Positions 31,941 through 41,409 of a stretch of DNA of 64,000 bases are shown here, in pieces (position 1 is the first letter of the stretch; each line of letters begins with the position of its first letter). The notes under the pieces are model-generated. The model ran no database searches. It was not told the origin of the DNA and saw nothing but the letters and a program-made list of their open reading frames with translations. Both the position numbers and the translations under genes were made by a program. This stretch comes from an uncultured Lactobacillus sp. (GTDB lineage: Bacteria; Bacillota; Bacilli; Lactobacillales; Lactobacillaceae). Location of the stretch: assembly GCF_944327175.1 (NCBI RefSeq), contig NZ_CALVGT010000058.1, positions 1 through 64,000 on the forward strand, in the 5' to 3' direction.

Positions 31941-32945
31941 GTGTTTGGATTAGGTTCAAAGAATATCGGTATTGACCTGGGTACCGCCAACACCCTGGTC
32001 TACGTTGAAGGCAAAGGCATCGTTTTGCGTGAGCCTTCAGTCGTTGCCAAGAATACCAAGACTGGCGAAGTTATTGCAGTTGGTTCAGAAGCCAAGGAAA
32101 TGATCGGCAGAACTCCAGGCTCAATCGTGGCTATCCGTCCGATGAAGGACGGGGTTATCGCTGACTACGACACGACCGCGGCCATGCTTAAGTACTTTAT
32201 GGGCAAGACGGTCGGCAATTCCAAGCCTTCAGTCATGATCTGCGTGCCTTCAGGCGTTACTGAAGTTGAAAAACGTGCTGTTATCGACGCTGCCCGGGTG
32301 GCAGGGGCCAGAGAAGCTTACGTGATTGAAGAACCATTCGCCGCAGCTATTGGTGCTGGTTTGCCGGTTATGGAACCAACTGGTTCCATGGTTGTTGACA
32401 TCGGTGGTGGTACGACTGACGTAGCCACTATTTCCCTGGGCGGGATTGTTTCTTCAACTTCCATTCGTCAGGCTGGTGACAAGTTCAACCAGGCAATCAC
32501 CAACTTTGTGCACGGCAAGTACAACCTGCTGATCGGTGAAAGAACCGCTGAAGACATCAAGATCCAAATCGGTTCAGCTTCCGTTGAAGCAGCCAAGGGA
32601 ATCGAATCAATGACCATCCGCGGCCGGGACCTGGTGTCAGGCTTGCCGAAGTCATTGGAAATCAGTGCCGTTGACGTTGCAACTGCTATTCAAGACGTTG
32701 TTCAAGACATCATTGTTGCGATCAAGGAAACCTTGGAACTGACTTCTCCTGAAATTGCCGCAGACGTAATTGACCATGGTATCGTCCTGACCGGTGGTGG
32801 TGCCCTGCTCAAGAACTTGCCAGAAGTCATCTCTGACGCGACCAAGGTGCCTGTCTTCATCGCTCAGGATCCGCTTGACTGTGTAGCAATCGGTACCGGT
32901 GAATCTTTGAAGCACCTGGACGTAATGCGGAAGACTAGCAGATAA
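31941..32945 (+). CDS. mreB: Rod shape-determining actin MreB
   Basis: MreB forms membrane-bound filaments that organise the elongation machinery. The 334 residues begin with [20 protein letters not shown] and include [13 protein letters not shown] near 153-165 and the phosphate loop TGGGALL near 287. The start is GTG 31941, with AAGGAGAG upstream. mreC and mreD follow, but a terminator separates mreB from them. Confidence 0.96.
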   Translation: MFGLGSKNIGIDLGTANTLVYVEGKGIVLREPSVVAKNTKTGEVIAVGSEAKEMIGRTPGSIVAIRPMKDGVIADYDTTAAMLKYFMGKTVGNSKPSVMICVPSGVTEVEKRAVIDAARVAGAREAYVIEEPFAAAIGAGLPVMEPTGSMVVDIGGGTTDVATISLGGIVSSTSIRQAGDKFNQAITNFVHGKYNLLIGERTAEDIKIQIGSASVEAAKGIESMTIRGRDLVSGLPKSLEISAVDVATAIQDVVQDIIVAIKETLELTSPEIAADVIDHGIVLTGGGALLKNLPEVISDATKVPVFIAQDPLDCVAIGTGESLKHLDVMRKTSR

Positions 32946-32953
32946 GAAATAAG

Positions 32954-32978
32954 AAAACCGGCCTCCGGGCCGGTTTTT
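32954..32978 (+). terminator. Terminator between mreB and mreC
   Basis: AAAACCGGCC pairs with GGCCGGTTTT around a short loop. Its T-run ends 17 bp before mreC, so mreCD probably depends on partial readthrough. Confidence 0.85.
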
Positions 32979-32995
32979 ATATTGGATGGGTGTTT

Positions 32996-33847
32996 ATGAA
33001 GAATTTTTTTCAAAACAGAAAAATGCTGGCGGCTTTCGGGACCGTAGCGCTTTTAGCAGCCCTGCTGGGCTCAACGGTGATGCTGAGAAATAACCTAAGC
33101 GCGCCGCTTTTGATCCAGCGCTTGGGTAATGACATCATCTCTGTCGGTTCAAGAATCGTGAGCGTGCCGGTTTCCTGGTTTACTGACGGTATCGACAGCG
33201 TCAAGGACTTGCAGAACGCGGCTGACGAAAACAGCCATTTAAAGAAGAAGGTCTCTGAACTTGCCCAGGTAGAAGCCAGGAATGCTGCCCTGGAAAAGGA
33301 AAACAAGCAGCTCAAGGCCGCGGCTGGAATTAAAAAGACCTTGACTGGCTACACGACCACGACTGCTTCAGTAATTTCTCGCTCCAGCGACAGCTGGTCA
33401 GAAGTCTTGACCATTGACAAGGGCAAGAGCTCAGGCTTAAAGAAGGACATGGCGGTCATGTCCGGCGGCGGCGTGATTGGCCGGATCCTGGAAGTCGACG
33501 CGGCCACCAGCAAGGTGGAACTGATCACCACGACTGACAGCTCGGCCAACCGTTTTGCCGTGCAAGCCACGACTGACACGGGCAAGGTGTTGCACGGGAT
33601 CATCAGCGTCCAGTCAAACGGCACTTTGACCTTTACCCAGGCCTCCAGCTCAAGCAAGCTGAAGAAGGGGACCAAGGTCTACACCAGTGGCTTAGGCGGG
33701 ACTTCACCGAAGGGCCTCCTAATCGGGACAGTGGCGGAAACAACCAAGGACAGCTTTGGCCTGTCTGACTTGATCAAGATCAAGCCGGCCGGTAATTTGA
33801 GTGACGCGTCCGTGGTAACGGTCGCCAAAAGGAGCGTGGCTGGCTAA
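32996..33847 (+). CDS. mreC: Rod shape-determining protein MreC
   Basis: MreC is the bitopic elongasome scaffold. The protein of about 283 residues has one N-terminal membrane helix (about 11-30), a coiled coil (about 66-105, LKKKVSELAQVEARNAALEK) and a C-terminal beta domain. I choose ATG 32996; a GTG two codons upstream is also in frame. The stop overlaps mreD as TAATG. Confidence 0.93.
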   Translation: MKNFFQNRKMLAAFGTVALLAALLGSTVMLRNNLSAPLLIQRLGNDIISVGSRIVSVPVSWFTDGIDSVKDLQNAADENSHLKKKVSELAQVEARNAALEKENKQLKAAAGIKKTLTGYTTTTASVISRSSDSWSEVLTIDKGKSSGLKKDMAVMSGGGVIGRILEVDAATSKVELITTTDSSANRFAVQATTDTGKVLHGIISVQSNGTLTFTQASSSSKLKKGTKVYTSGLGGTSPKGLLIGTVAETTKDSFGLSDLIKIKPAGNLSDASVVTVAKRSVAG

Positions 33848-34386
33848 TGCGGATTTTCAAGCAATGGGTTTTGGCCATCGCCCTTTACCTGGCTCTGGTT
33901 GTAGAGGGGACCCTGTCCGTTTACCTGCAGCCGGCCTTGACTTACCAGCACGGTCGGGCGGGTCTTTTGATCCTGCCAATTGCCGCTTTGATCATCGCTT
34001 ATGAAGATGAGAGAAATGAAAAGGAAATCTGGCTGGCCCTAGCTGCCGGAGTAGTTGCCGACCTCTACTTCTGGGGGATTATCGGGATCTACACCTTTAT
34101 CCTGCCGGCCCTGTCAGCTTTTGGCCGCTGGTATGCCCGGGTCTTTCCCGAACTCTTCGTTTTCCGCCTGCTGGGCAATATTTTGGCGATTACCGTCAGC
34201 TGCCTTTACACCTGGCTGGTCTTCCGTTTGATTGGCTGGACGGACTTGACCTTGAAGGCCATCGGTTTCAGCCTCTTATACACGGCCGGCTGGACGATCG
34301 GGATCAGCCTGGCAACTTACTGGCTTTGGGCCAAATTGGCCAGATCGTATCCTTTCCTAGTTGACCTGGACAATTACCGGTATTAA
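33847..34386 (+). CDS. mreD: Rod shape-determining protein MreD
   Basis: This 179-residue polytopic protein has about five membrane spans, matching MreD in size and position. It overlaps mreC by one base. MreD works with MreC, MreB and RodA in lateral wall synthesis. Confidence 0.9.
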   Translation: MRIFKQWVLAIALYLALVVEGTLSVYLQPALTYQHGRAGLLILPIAALIIAYEDERNEKEIWLALAAGVVADLYFWGIIGIYTFILPALSAFGRWYARVFPELFVFRLLGNILAITVSCLYTWLVFRLIGWTDLTLKAIGFSLLYTAGWTIGISLATYWLWAKLARSYPFLVDLDNYRY

Positions 34387-34394
34387 TGAGCAAT

Positions 34395-34427
34395 AAAAAA
34401 GCGGCCAGCGTGAAGCTGACCGCTTTT
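34395..34427. terminator. Bidirectional terminator mreD / DUF4044
   Basis: AAAAGCGGCCAGC and GCTGACCGCTTTT pair with one mismatch, with A- and T-runs on both sides. It ends mreCD and the convergent small gene. Confidence 0.85.
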
Positions 34428-34442
34428 GAGCGTATTGCCGGT

Positions 34443-34565
34443 TTATTGGGCAGTTAAGTAGTAAAGAATTGAGGCTGCCACGCCAAAGAGCGTGATCAAA
34501 GCCATCAAGACTACCATGAAATTCTCAATTTTTTGAAATGTCGACTTTTTCTTTTTACGTGCCAT
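34443..34565 (-). CDS. DUF4044 family micro-protein
   Basis: A 40-residue frame on the minus strand starts MARKKKKSTFQKIENF and then forms one membrane helix (about 17-37, LMALITLFGVAASILYYL). This basic-tail plus single-helix pattern matches the small DUF4044 family of Lactobacillales, often found near the mre or dcw genes. It has a strong ribosome site (AGGAGG), a TATAAT box upstream and a terminator downstream, so it looks like a real monocistronic gene. Function unknown. Confidence 0.8.
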   Translation of the reverse strand: MARKKKKSTFQKIENFMVVLMALITLFGVAASILYYLTAQ

Positions 34566-34587
34566 AGAAGCCTCCTATATGAGAGTG

Positions 34588-34593
34588 ATTATA
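34588..34593 (-). promoter_or_regulatory. -10 box of the DUF4044 gene
   Basis: TATAAT on the minus strand lies 23 bp upstream of the start; AGGAGG lies between them. Confidence 0.55.
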
Positions 34594-34682
34594 ACCTTTT
34601 TGGCGGTGATTTGCAATTTCCCAGCTGCACTTTAAGAGAAAAATAAAAATGTGCTAAACTAGCTAGCAGATGGAGGAAAATT

Positions 34683-35012
34683 ATGCTGATGATATTCTTA
34701 TTGCCGGTCTTTGGCCTGGCTTGTGCCTACCTGGTCAATCTGATCTGGCCCAGAGCTTCCTTTAGAGGCTATGACGTCATGCCCTTCTTTTTGATCTATG
34801 CCTGCCAGCTGATGACCAATTTAAAGGGCGTGCCTTCCTTTTTGCCTGCTGGCTTTCTGCTTTACTTCATATTGATATTGCTGGCTGCGATCAGATGGGC
34901 CGTGATCAACAAGAACATTTCTTTAGGGAAGATGTTCCGCCAGTTCTGGTCCTACCTGGATGCCTGCAGTTTCTTTTGGTACTGTGGCTTGCTTTTGGTC
35001 GTTATGATCTGA
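34683..35012 (+). CDS. DUF3397 family membrane protein
   Basis: This 109-residue protein has about three to four membrane spans. Its size, its hydrophobic pattern and its position directly upstream of mraZ fit DUF3397, a Firmicutes family without known function. TGGAGG at 34670-34675 precedes the ATG. It has its own terminator, so it is not part of the dcw transcript. Confidence 0.75.
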   Translation: MLMIFLLPVFGLACAYLVNLIWPRASFRGYDVMPFFLIYACQLMTNLKGVPSFLPAGFLLYFILILLAAIRWAVINKNISLGKMFRQFWSYLDACSFFWYCGLLLVVMI

Positions 35013-35018
35013 CAAATT

Positions 35019-35053
35019 ACTGTCAGCCGCTTCGCGCGGCTGGCAGTTTTTTA
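35019..35053 (+). terminator. Terminator of the DUF3397 gene
   Basis: ACTGTCAGCCGC and GCGGCTGGCAGT form a long stem with a TTCGC-type loop and a T-run, directly upstream of the mraZ control region. Confidence 0.9.
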
Positions 35054-35089
35054 ATTTTTTCGGAAATCTGCTTGTGTTTTTCAGATATT

Positions 35090-35114
35090 GTGGTTTAAAG
35101 TGGGGATTTGTGGT
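35090..35114 (+). promoter_or_regulatory. MraZ operator: three GTGG boxes, 10-bp period
   Basis: GTGG occurs at 35090, 35100 and 35110, exactly one helical turn apart and ending 29 bp before mraZ. MraZ proteins are known to bind TGGG-type direct repeats with 10-bp spacing upstream of their own operon. The middle copy (GTGGGG) is the closest to TGGGN. Confidence 0.75.
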
Positions 35115-35142
35115 AAATTGTTAACAGAAGGGAGGACCTGCC

Positions 35143-35574
35143 ATGTTCATGGGCGAATACCAGCACAATTTGGACGCCAAAGGCCGCTTGATCATTCCGG
35201 CAAAACTGCGCGAACAGATTGGGCCAGCCATGGTTTTGACCCGGGGCATGGAAGGCTGCATTTTTGGCTATCCTTTGACGGAATGGACCAAGATAGAGGC
35301 CAAACTGGCCAAGCTTCCCTTGACGAAGAAGAACGCGCGGAGTTTTACCCGGATGTTTTATTCCGGCGCCATGGAAGGCGAATTCGACAAGCAGGGGAGA
35401 ATCAACTTGTCCCCCACCTTGAAGAAGCATGCCGGCCTGGTTAAGGAATGCGTCATTGTCGGCGTCTCCAACCGGATTGAAATCTGGGCCAAGGAGCGCT
35501 GGGAAGAGTATTCTGACGAAGCCAACGAAAGTTATGATGAAATTGCGGAAGATTTGGACGATATCGAGTTATAA
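35143..35574 (+). CDS. mraZ: Transcriptional regulator MraZ
   Basis: MraZ is a ring-forming DNA-binding protein with two AbrB-like halves, each with a DxxxR motif ([10 protein letters not shown] near 12-21 and [11 protein letters not shown] near 84-94). It controls the dcw cluster from the first position, through repeats just upstream. The 143 residues match the family. The start ATG follows GGGAGG by seven bases. Confidence 0.95.
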   Translation: MFMGEYQHNLDAKGRLIIPAKLREQIGPAMVLTRGMEGCIFGYPLTEWTKIEAKLAKLPLTKKNARSFTRMFYSGAMEGEFDKQGRINLSPTLKKHAGLVKECVIVGVSNRIEIWAKERWEEYSDEANESYDEIAEDLDDIEL

Positions 35575-35576
35575 AG

Positions 35577-36521
35577 ATGGAATTTAAGCATACTAGCGTG
35601 TTATTGCACGAAACGATCGACAACCTGGCCCCACAAAGCGGCGGCACTTACGTGGATGCCACCTTCGGCGGGGGCGGGCATGCAAGATACCTGCTTAGTA
35701 AGCTGGACAAAGGAAATCTGATCGGTTTTGACCAGGACCAGTACGCGATTGACAGCGCCCAGAGCAATTTTGCTGCCTTTTTAAAAGAAGACAGCCAGCC
35801 GCGTCTGCAGTTGGTCCACAACAACTTCAGCCATTTAAAAGAAGAACTGGCCAAACTGGGGATTAGCGGCATTGATGGCATCTACTATGATTTGGGCGTT
35901 TCATCTCCGCAATTGGACCAGGCAGAGCGCGGTTTTTCCTACCGTTTTGACGCAAGGCTGGACATGCGGATGGACCAGAGCCAGGACTTTGACGCCTACC
36001 AGCTGGTCAACCAGTATGACCAAAAGCAGCTGGCTGACGTCCTTTACCGCTATGGCGACGAGAAGTTTTCCCGGCAGATCGCCAGAAAGATCGTTGAAAG
36101 AAGACGGGGCAAGCCGATTGAAACTACTTTTGAGTTGGTTGAGATCATCAAGGAAGCAATTCCGGCCGCAGCCCGCCGCAGCGGCGGCCACCCGGCCAAG
36201 AAGAGCTTCCAGGCCATCCGGGTGGAAGTCAACCACGAGCTGGACGTTTTGCAGGCATCTTTGGAAGAAGCCATCGGCCTGCTCAACCCCGGCGGCCGGA
36301 TCAGCGTTATTACCTTCCAGTCTTTGGAAGACAAGATCGTCAAGAAGACCTTCAAGAAGTATTCAGAAGTTGAAATTCCCCGCGGAATGCCGGTTGTGCC
36401 TGAAGGGATCAAACCAACTTTACGCCTGGTCAACCGCAAGCCGATCACGGCCAGCGAAGAAGAACTGGCGGAAAACAACCGGTCACACAGTGCAAAGTTA
36501 AGAGTAGCAGAGAAGTTATAA
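35577..36521 (+). CDS. rsmH: 16S rRNA (cytosine1402-N4)-methyltransferase
   Basis: RsmH (MraW) methylates C1402 in the ribosomal P-site region. The 314 residues have the SAM-binding segment YVDATFGGGGHARYLL (about 24-39), a YYDLGVSSPQLD motif and a C-terminal ISFQSLED-like motif (VITFQSLED). It follows mraZ by two bases, standard dcw order. Confidence 0.96.
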   Translation: MEFKHTSVLLHETIDNLAPQSGGTYVDATFGGGGHARYLLSKLDKGNLIGFDQDQYAIDSAQSNFAAFLKEDSQPRLQLVHNNFSHLKEELAKLGISGIDGIYYDLGVSSPQLDQAERGFSYRFDARLDMRMDQSQDFDAYQLVNQYDQKQLADVLYRYGDEKFSRQIARKIVERRRGKPIETTFELVEIIKEAIPAAARRSGGHPAKKSFQAIRVEVNHELDVLQASLEEAIGLLNPGGRISVITFQSLEDKIVKKTFKKYSEVEIPRGMPVVPEGIKPTLRLVNRKPITASEEELAENNRSHSAKLRVAEKL

Positions 36522-36532
36522 AGAGGACCACA

Positions 36533-36889
36533 ATGGCTGGAAACACAGTTAGAAAATATAATTATGAACCAGAAGAGGAAGCCCGGAAAAGTCCTCGTTT
36601 GGTGGTTGACCCGCAGAAGGTGCCGTACTCAGCTTTTGAAAAGCTGCTGGCCGCTGTAGGTTTGCTTGGAGCAGCGGCTTTGATTACCTTGAACGTGTCT
36701 GCCAGCGTTTCGGCGACTTATGCCCAGCGGCAGTTAACCAACGTCAAGGAATCAATTACCAAGCAAAAGAACGCAACGACTGACTTGCAGCAGGAAATTG
36801 GCGAGTTGTCGTCAAATACCCGCTTGAACAAGATCGCCCAAAGTCAAGGACTGAAGTTGCGTGAAAATAACATTAGGACAATTCGCTAA
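36533..36889 (+). CDS. ftsL: Cell division protein FtsL
   Basis: FtsL is a small bitopic divisome protein. The 118 residues show a cytoplasmic basic part, one membrane helix (about 38-58) and an extracellular leucine-zipper-like coiled coil. The sequence is weakly conserved, but its position between rsmH and ftsI is diagnostic. The stop overlaps ftsI by one base. Confidence 0.88.
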   Translation: MAGNTVRKYNYEPEEEARKSPRLVVDPQKVPYSAFEKLLAAVGLLGAAALITLNVSASVSATYAQRQLTNVKESITKQKNATTDLQQEIGELSSNTRLNKIAQSQGLKLRENNIRTIR

Positions 36890-39051
36890 TGAAGAAGACC
36901 ACTAATTTAAGAAAAATAAAATCCAGAGCACACGGCTATCGCTTTACAGTTGGGAGAATTCTAGAGCTAGTCGTTGCTTTGGTTTTTCTTTTTTTTGCTG
37001 GTCGCATGCTCTATCTGTCGATTTCCAAGACCATTGACGGCCAGGACATCAGCAAGAGAACTGCCGCGATTTACCGGCGAAACACTGTTTTGACGGCTAA
37101 CCGGGGCACGATTTATGACAAGAACGGCTTGATCATTGCCCAGGATTCCCACACCTACACGGTCTACGCGATTTTGGACAAGACTTATGTTGACTCCAAT
37201 AAGAAACCGCTCTATGTCCAGGATAAGGAGAAAACGGCTGAAAAGCTGGCCACGGTTTTGCCGCTTTCTAAGGCTAAAATCCTTAAGTATCTGAACCCGA
37301 AAAATAAAAACACCTTCCAGGTTCAGTTCGGGACGGCCGGATCTGGTTTAACCTTGACTGAGAAAAAGAAGATCCAGGCCATGCACCTAACCGGGATCAA
37401 GTTTATGGAGACGCCGTCTCGTTTGTATCCAAATGGGGTTTTTGCCTCAAACGTGGTTGGCTACACGGTTTCAAAGAACAATTCCAAGACGCAGACGACG
37501 GAACTGGAGGGGGTCACGGGTCTTGAAGCCTACTTTAACAAGATCCTCAAAGGGACCAACGGTTATGAGACCAGCATGGTTGACTCCACGGAAAACCAGC
37601 TGCCAAGTGGGTCTCACTCCTACAAGGCAGCTAAAGACGGGGACAATCTGTATTTGACGATTGACTCTCAGCTGCAAAGTGCCCTGGAGTCCTACATGAG
37701 CGAGGTGCAGAAGAACTACAAGCCGAAAGCCATGACAGCTGTTATTGAAGACTTGAAGACAGGGAAGATCCTGGCTGCTTCCCAGCGGCCAACCTTCAAC
37801 TCCCAGACCAAGGCCGGGATCAGCAAGGCGGGCAGCAACCTCCTGGTCCAGTCCAGCTATGAGCCAGGTTCTGTTTTCAAGATCCTGTCCCTGGCGGCCG
37901 CGGTCAACAGTGGCAACTATAATCCCAAGCCCTACTTCCGGTCAGGATCGATCACTGTTTCCGGCTCCACCATCTATGACTGGCAGAAGTCCGGCTGGGG
38001 AACAATTCCGTTCTCCCAGGCCTTCCCGCGCTCCAGTAACGTCGGGATGGTCTACCTGGAGAAGAAGATGGGGGCCAAGCTCTGGCGCAAGTACCTGGAG
38101 ATGTTCCGGATCACCCACAAGACCGGGATTACCCTGCCAGGTGAAGTTTCAGGCAGCATGCCTTTCTCAAGTCCGGTTGACCAGGCGGTAACTTCCTTTG
38201 GTCAAGGGGTCACGGTCAACGTCATGCAGATGATGCAGGTATACAGTGCCCTGGCCAACAACGGGCAGATGGTTAAGCCGCAATTGGTGGAAAAAATCAC
38301 CAATTCTTCGGACAAGACGGTCAAGAGCTACAAGGTCCAGAAGGTTGGCAAGAAGATTTTTACGGCCCAGACCAGAAAAGTAGTCATGCAGAACATGAAG
38401 AAGGTTTTGGACAAGGAAATCGGGACTGGCCACATCTATTACATGAAGGGCAAGGACTTCGTGATCAAGACCGGGACGGCCCAGATTGCCAAGTCAACAG
38501 GCGGCTACATGACCGGGGACCGGAACTACATCTTCTCAGTCGTGGGGATTACCCCAACTGACAATCCCCGTTACTGCATCTACTTGACCATGAAGCAGCC
38601 AAGCAAGCTGGGCAGCGGGGCCGAAACTATCCTAGCCCAGATCTTTAAGCCGATGATGAGCCGGCTGGTGCTTTTGAACAAGGGCGACAAGTCAGCTTCT
38701 GCCGTGGTCAAGGTACCGAAATTCACCGGCATGACTTACGCCAAGGCCAAGAAGACAGCGACCTCAAATGGTCTCAACCTGGTCCGCCTGGGGACTGCTT
38801 CTAAAGTTCTAAGTCAAAAGGCAGCGGCGGGCGAAACGGTATCCGTCGGCAGCACTGTCTTTGCCTTGACCAGCGGCAAGATCACCCTGCCGGATTTGAC
38901 TGGCTGGACTGAAAGCCAGCTGGAGGCTTATGCCTCCCTGGCTGGAATCAAGCTGCAGCTGTCAGGCAGCGGCAAAGTCAAGTCGCAAAGTCTGGCCCAG
39001 GGGACGGTAGTTAAATCAGGGACGAAATTGAAAGTAGAGTTAAAGGAGTAA
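36889..39051 (+). CDS. ftsI: Division transpeptidase FtsI / PBP2x-type, with PASTA domains
   Basis: This class B penicillin-binding protein crosslinks septal peptidoglycan. The 720 residues comprise a membrane anchor (about 24-44), a dimerisation domain, a transpeptidase domain with S328-x-x-K331, S382-S-N384 and K527-T-G529, and two C-terminal PASTA domains (about 610-720), as in streptococcal PBP2x. It overlaps ftsL. Confidence 0.95.
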   Translation: MKKTTNLRKIKSRAHGYRFTVGRILELVVALVFLFFAGRMLYLSISKTIDGQDISKRTAAIYRRNTVLTANRGTIYDKNGLIIAQDSHTYTVYAILDKTYVDSNKKPLYVQDKEKTAEKLATVLPLSKAKILKYLNPKNKNTFQVQFGTAGSGLTLTEKKKIQAMHLTGIKFMETPSRLYPNGVFASNVVGYTVSKNNSKTQTTELEGVTGLEAYFNKILKGTNGYETSMVDSTENQLPSGSHSYKAAKDGDNLYLTIDSQLQSALESYMSEVQKNYKPKAMTAVIEDLKTGKILAASQRPTFNSQTKAGISKAGSNLLVQSSYEPGSVFKILSLAAAVNSGNYNPKPYFRSGSITVSGSTIYDWQKSGWGTIPFSQAFPRSSNVGMVYLEKKMGAKLWRKYLEMFRITHKTGITLPGEVSGSMPFSSPVDQAVTSFGQGVTVNVMQMMQVYSALANNGQMVKPQLVEKITNSSDKTVKSYKVQKVGKKIFTAQTRKVVMQNMKKVLDKEIGTGHIYYMKGKDFVIKTGTAQIAKSTGGYMTGDRNYIFSVVGITPTDNPRYCIYLTMKQPSKLGSGAETILAQIFKPMMSRLVLLNKGDKSASAVVKVPKFTGMTYAKAKKTATSNGLNLVRLGTASKVLSQKAAAGETVSVGSTVFALTSGKITLPDLTGWTESQLEAYASLAGIKLQLSGSGKVKSQSLAQGTVVKSGTKLKVELKE

Positions 39052-39058
39052 TAGATCG

Positions 39059-40018
39059 ATGCAAGCAAGTTTGATTGCTTTTATGATTTCACTGGTATTA
39101 AGCGCCTTGCTTTTGCCATGGTTGATTATCTGGATGAGAAGCCACGACGAAGGCCAGCAGATCCGGGGTGAAGGGCCAAAGTGGCATGAGAAGAAGTCGG
39201 GGACGCCGACCATGGGGGGGACGGTCTTCGTTCTTTCAGCGGCCTTAGCAACGATCGCCATCTGCGCTTATAAGGGCCAGCTGACCAAGACGGTCTGGAT
39301 TTTGTTAGTTGCTCTTTTGGGTTACGGGGTTATCGGCTTCCTGGATGACGGTTTGAAGCTCTTTTTCAAGCGGAACCTGGGTCTTAGAGCCTGGCAAAAA
39401 ATGGCCCTGCAGCTGGTCGTAGCTGCCGGGATCGTTTTGCTGGCAGCCAGTGACAACTTTGACTTTGGCCTCTACCTGCCTTTTGCCGGGGTGGTCAAGA
39501 ACATGGCCCTCTTTACCTTGTTTGAAGTCTTCTGGCTGGTCGGCTTTTCAAACGCCGTCAACCTGTCAGACGGCCTGGATGGCCTGGCAACCGGCTTGTC
39601 CTTTATCGCTTACGGCACCTATGCCTGGCTTGCTTTTAAGAGTCAGAATTTTGGCGTTCTGGTCTTCTGTATGGCGGTAATGGGGGGCTTGGCAGCCTTC
39701 TTTATGTTCAACCACAAGCCGGCTAAGATCTTTATGGGGGATGCTGGTTCCCTGGCCCTCGGGGGCGGTTTGGCGGCGGTCAGCATCTTCTTGGGCCGGC
39801 CATGGTCCTTGCTTTTGATCGGGATTGTCTTTGTCTGTGAAACGGCCAGCGTTATTTTGCAGGTCGCTTCCTTCAAGACAACTGGCAAGCGGATTTTTAA
39901 AATGACGCCAATCCACCACCATTTTGAAATGCTGGGCTGGTCCGAATGGAAGGTCGACCTGGTCTTCTGGCTGGTTGGACTGATTGGCAGCGGAATTTAT
40001 TTGATGATTTGGGGATAA
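39059..40018 (+). CDS. mraY: Phospho-MurNAc-pentapeptide transferase
   Basis: MraY transfers phospho-MurNAc-pentapeptide from UDP to undecaprenyl phosphate, forming lipid I. The 319-residue protein has about ten membrane spans. The catalytic aspartates lie in FLDDGLKL and [12 protein letters not shown], and the conserved [13 protein letters not shown] loop is near the C-terminus. AAAGGAG precedes the ATG. Confidence 0.96.
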   Translation: MQASLIAFMISLVLSALLLPWLIIWMRSHDEGQQIRGEGPKWHEKKSGTPTMGGTVFVLSAALATIAICAYKGQLTKTVWILLVALLGYGVIGFLDDGLKLFFKRNLGLRAWQKMALQLVVAAGIVLLAASDNFDFGLYLPFAGVVKNMALFTLFEVFWLVGFSNAVNLSDGLDGLATGLSFIAYGTYAWLAFKSQNFGVLVFCMAVMGGLAAFFMFNHKPAKIFMGDAGSLALGGGLAAVSIFLGRPWSLLLIGIVFVCETASVILQVASFKTTGKRIFKMTPIHHHFEMLGWSEWKVDLVFWLVGLIGSGIYLMIWG

Positions 40019-40025
40019 TTAAACG

Positions 40026-41408
40026 ATGAAAGAAATCGATAAATATGCTGGTAAAAACATTCTTGTTTTAGGTCTGGGCCGGAGCGGCTTCTCGGTCAGC
40101 AAGCTGCTCCTCAAGCTGGGCGCGCGCCTGACTTTAAATGATAAGGCGGACCTGGCTGCTGACCCTAAGGCCAAGCAGTTAGCTGACCTGGGCGTCAGAG
40201 TAATTGGCGGCAGTCACCCAGTCGACCTGTTTGACCAGGAAAAGTTTGACTACCTGGTTAAAAATCCCGGCATCCCTTATGAGAACCCGATGGTGGCCAA
40301 GGCCAGCGAAAAAGGGGTTCCCATCATCACTGAACCTGAAGTTGCTTTAACTGCCAGTGAGTCGCCTTACGTCTGCGTCACCGGGTCAAACGGCAAGACC
40401 ACCACGGTCATGCTGACTCAGCAGATCATGGACCACTACCTGCAAAAGCAGGGCCACCACGCTTACGCGGTCGGCAACATTGGCTGGCCGATTTCTGAAG
40501 TAGTTTTAGACCAAGCCGGCCCAGATGACCTTTTGGTCGTGGAAATGTCCAGCTTCCAGCTGATGGGGGTAACTGACATTGAGCCAAAGGTAGCCGCCAT
40601 CGTTGACATCTACAACAATGTCCACCTGGACTACCACAAGACTTTTGACAACTATGTTGATGCCAAGCTGAACGTTGGCCGCTTCCAAAAGGCCAGCGAC
40701 TACTTCCTGGCCAACTTTGATCAAAAGGACATCCTGGCTAAAGAAGAAAAGGCGACTAAGGCCAAGATTCTGACCTTCAGTGAAAATGATCCAGCCGCTG
40801 ACTTCTACATCGGCCAGGACCACTTGATGCATGGCGAAGAAAAGATGATGAAGATTGCCGACATCAAGCTGCCGGGGATCCACAACCTGCAGAACTCCCT
40901 GGTTGCCATCGGCATCAGCAGCTTGATGGGGGCAGGCAAGGACGACATCGCGGCCGTTTTGTCCACCTTCACCGGGGCTGAACACCGCCTGCAGTATGTG
41001 ACCACCCTTGACGGGGTCAAAGTCTACAATGACTCCAAGTCAACCAACATTGAAGCGGCCACCGTGGCCATCCAGTCCTTCAAAGAGCCGGAAGTCCTTT
41101 TGGCCGGGGGCCTGGACCGGGGCTTTGTCTTTGACTCCCTGATCGATTTGTTTAAAAAGCACGTCAAGGCCATCGTAACTTACGGGGAAACCCGCTACCT
41201 GCTGGCTGACGCGGCCAGAAAGGCTGGGATCAAGACTATCGTGGTTGTTGACAACCTGCATGAAGGGGTTAAGGCAGCATCCAAGCTGGCTGAAGCCGGC
41301 GACATCCTGCTCTTTTCACCGGCCTGTGCTTCCTGGGACCAGTTCAAGACCTTTGAAGAACGCGGCGAATATTTTGTCAAGTATGTAAAAGAATTGGAAG
41401 AGAAATAA
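40026..41408 (+). CDS. murD: UDP-MurNAc-L-alanine-D-glutamate ligase
   Basis: MurD adds D-glutamate to UDP-MurNAc-L-Ala in the cytoplasm. The 460 residues have the N-terminal GLGRSGFSV nucleotide-type fold and the ATP P-loop GSNGKT (120-125), with a carbamylated-Lys region and a C-terminal SPACASWDQF segment. The gene follows mraY by seven bases. Confidence 0.96.
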   Translation: MKEIDKYAGKNILVLGLGRSGFSVSKLLLKLGARLTLNDKADLAADPKAKQLADLGVRVIGGSHPVDLFDQEKFDYLVKNPGIPYENPMVAKASEKGVPIITEPEVALTASESPYVCVTGSNGKTTTVMLTQQIMDHYLQKQGHHAYAVGNIGWPISEVVLDQAGPDDLLVVEMSSFQLMGVTDIEPKVAAIVDIYNNVHLDYHKTFDNYVDAKLNVGRFQKASDYFLANFDQKDILAKEEKATKAKILTFSENDPAADFYIGQDHLMHGEEKMMKIADIKLPGIHNLQNSLVAIGISSLMGAGKDDIAAVLSTFTGAEHRLQYVTTLDGVKVYNDSKSTNIEAATVAIQSFKEPEVLLAGGLDRGFVFDSLIDLFKKHVKAIVTYGETRYLLADAARKAGIKTIVVVDNLHEGVKAASKLAEAGDILLFSPACASWDQFKTFEERGEYFVKYVKELEEK

Positions 41409-41409
41409 A

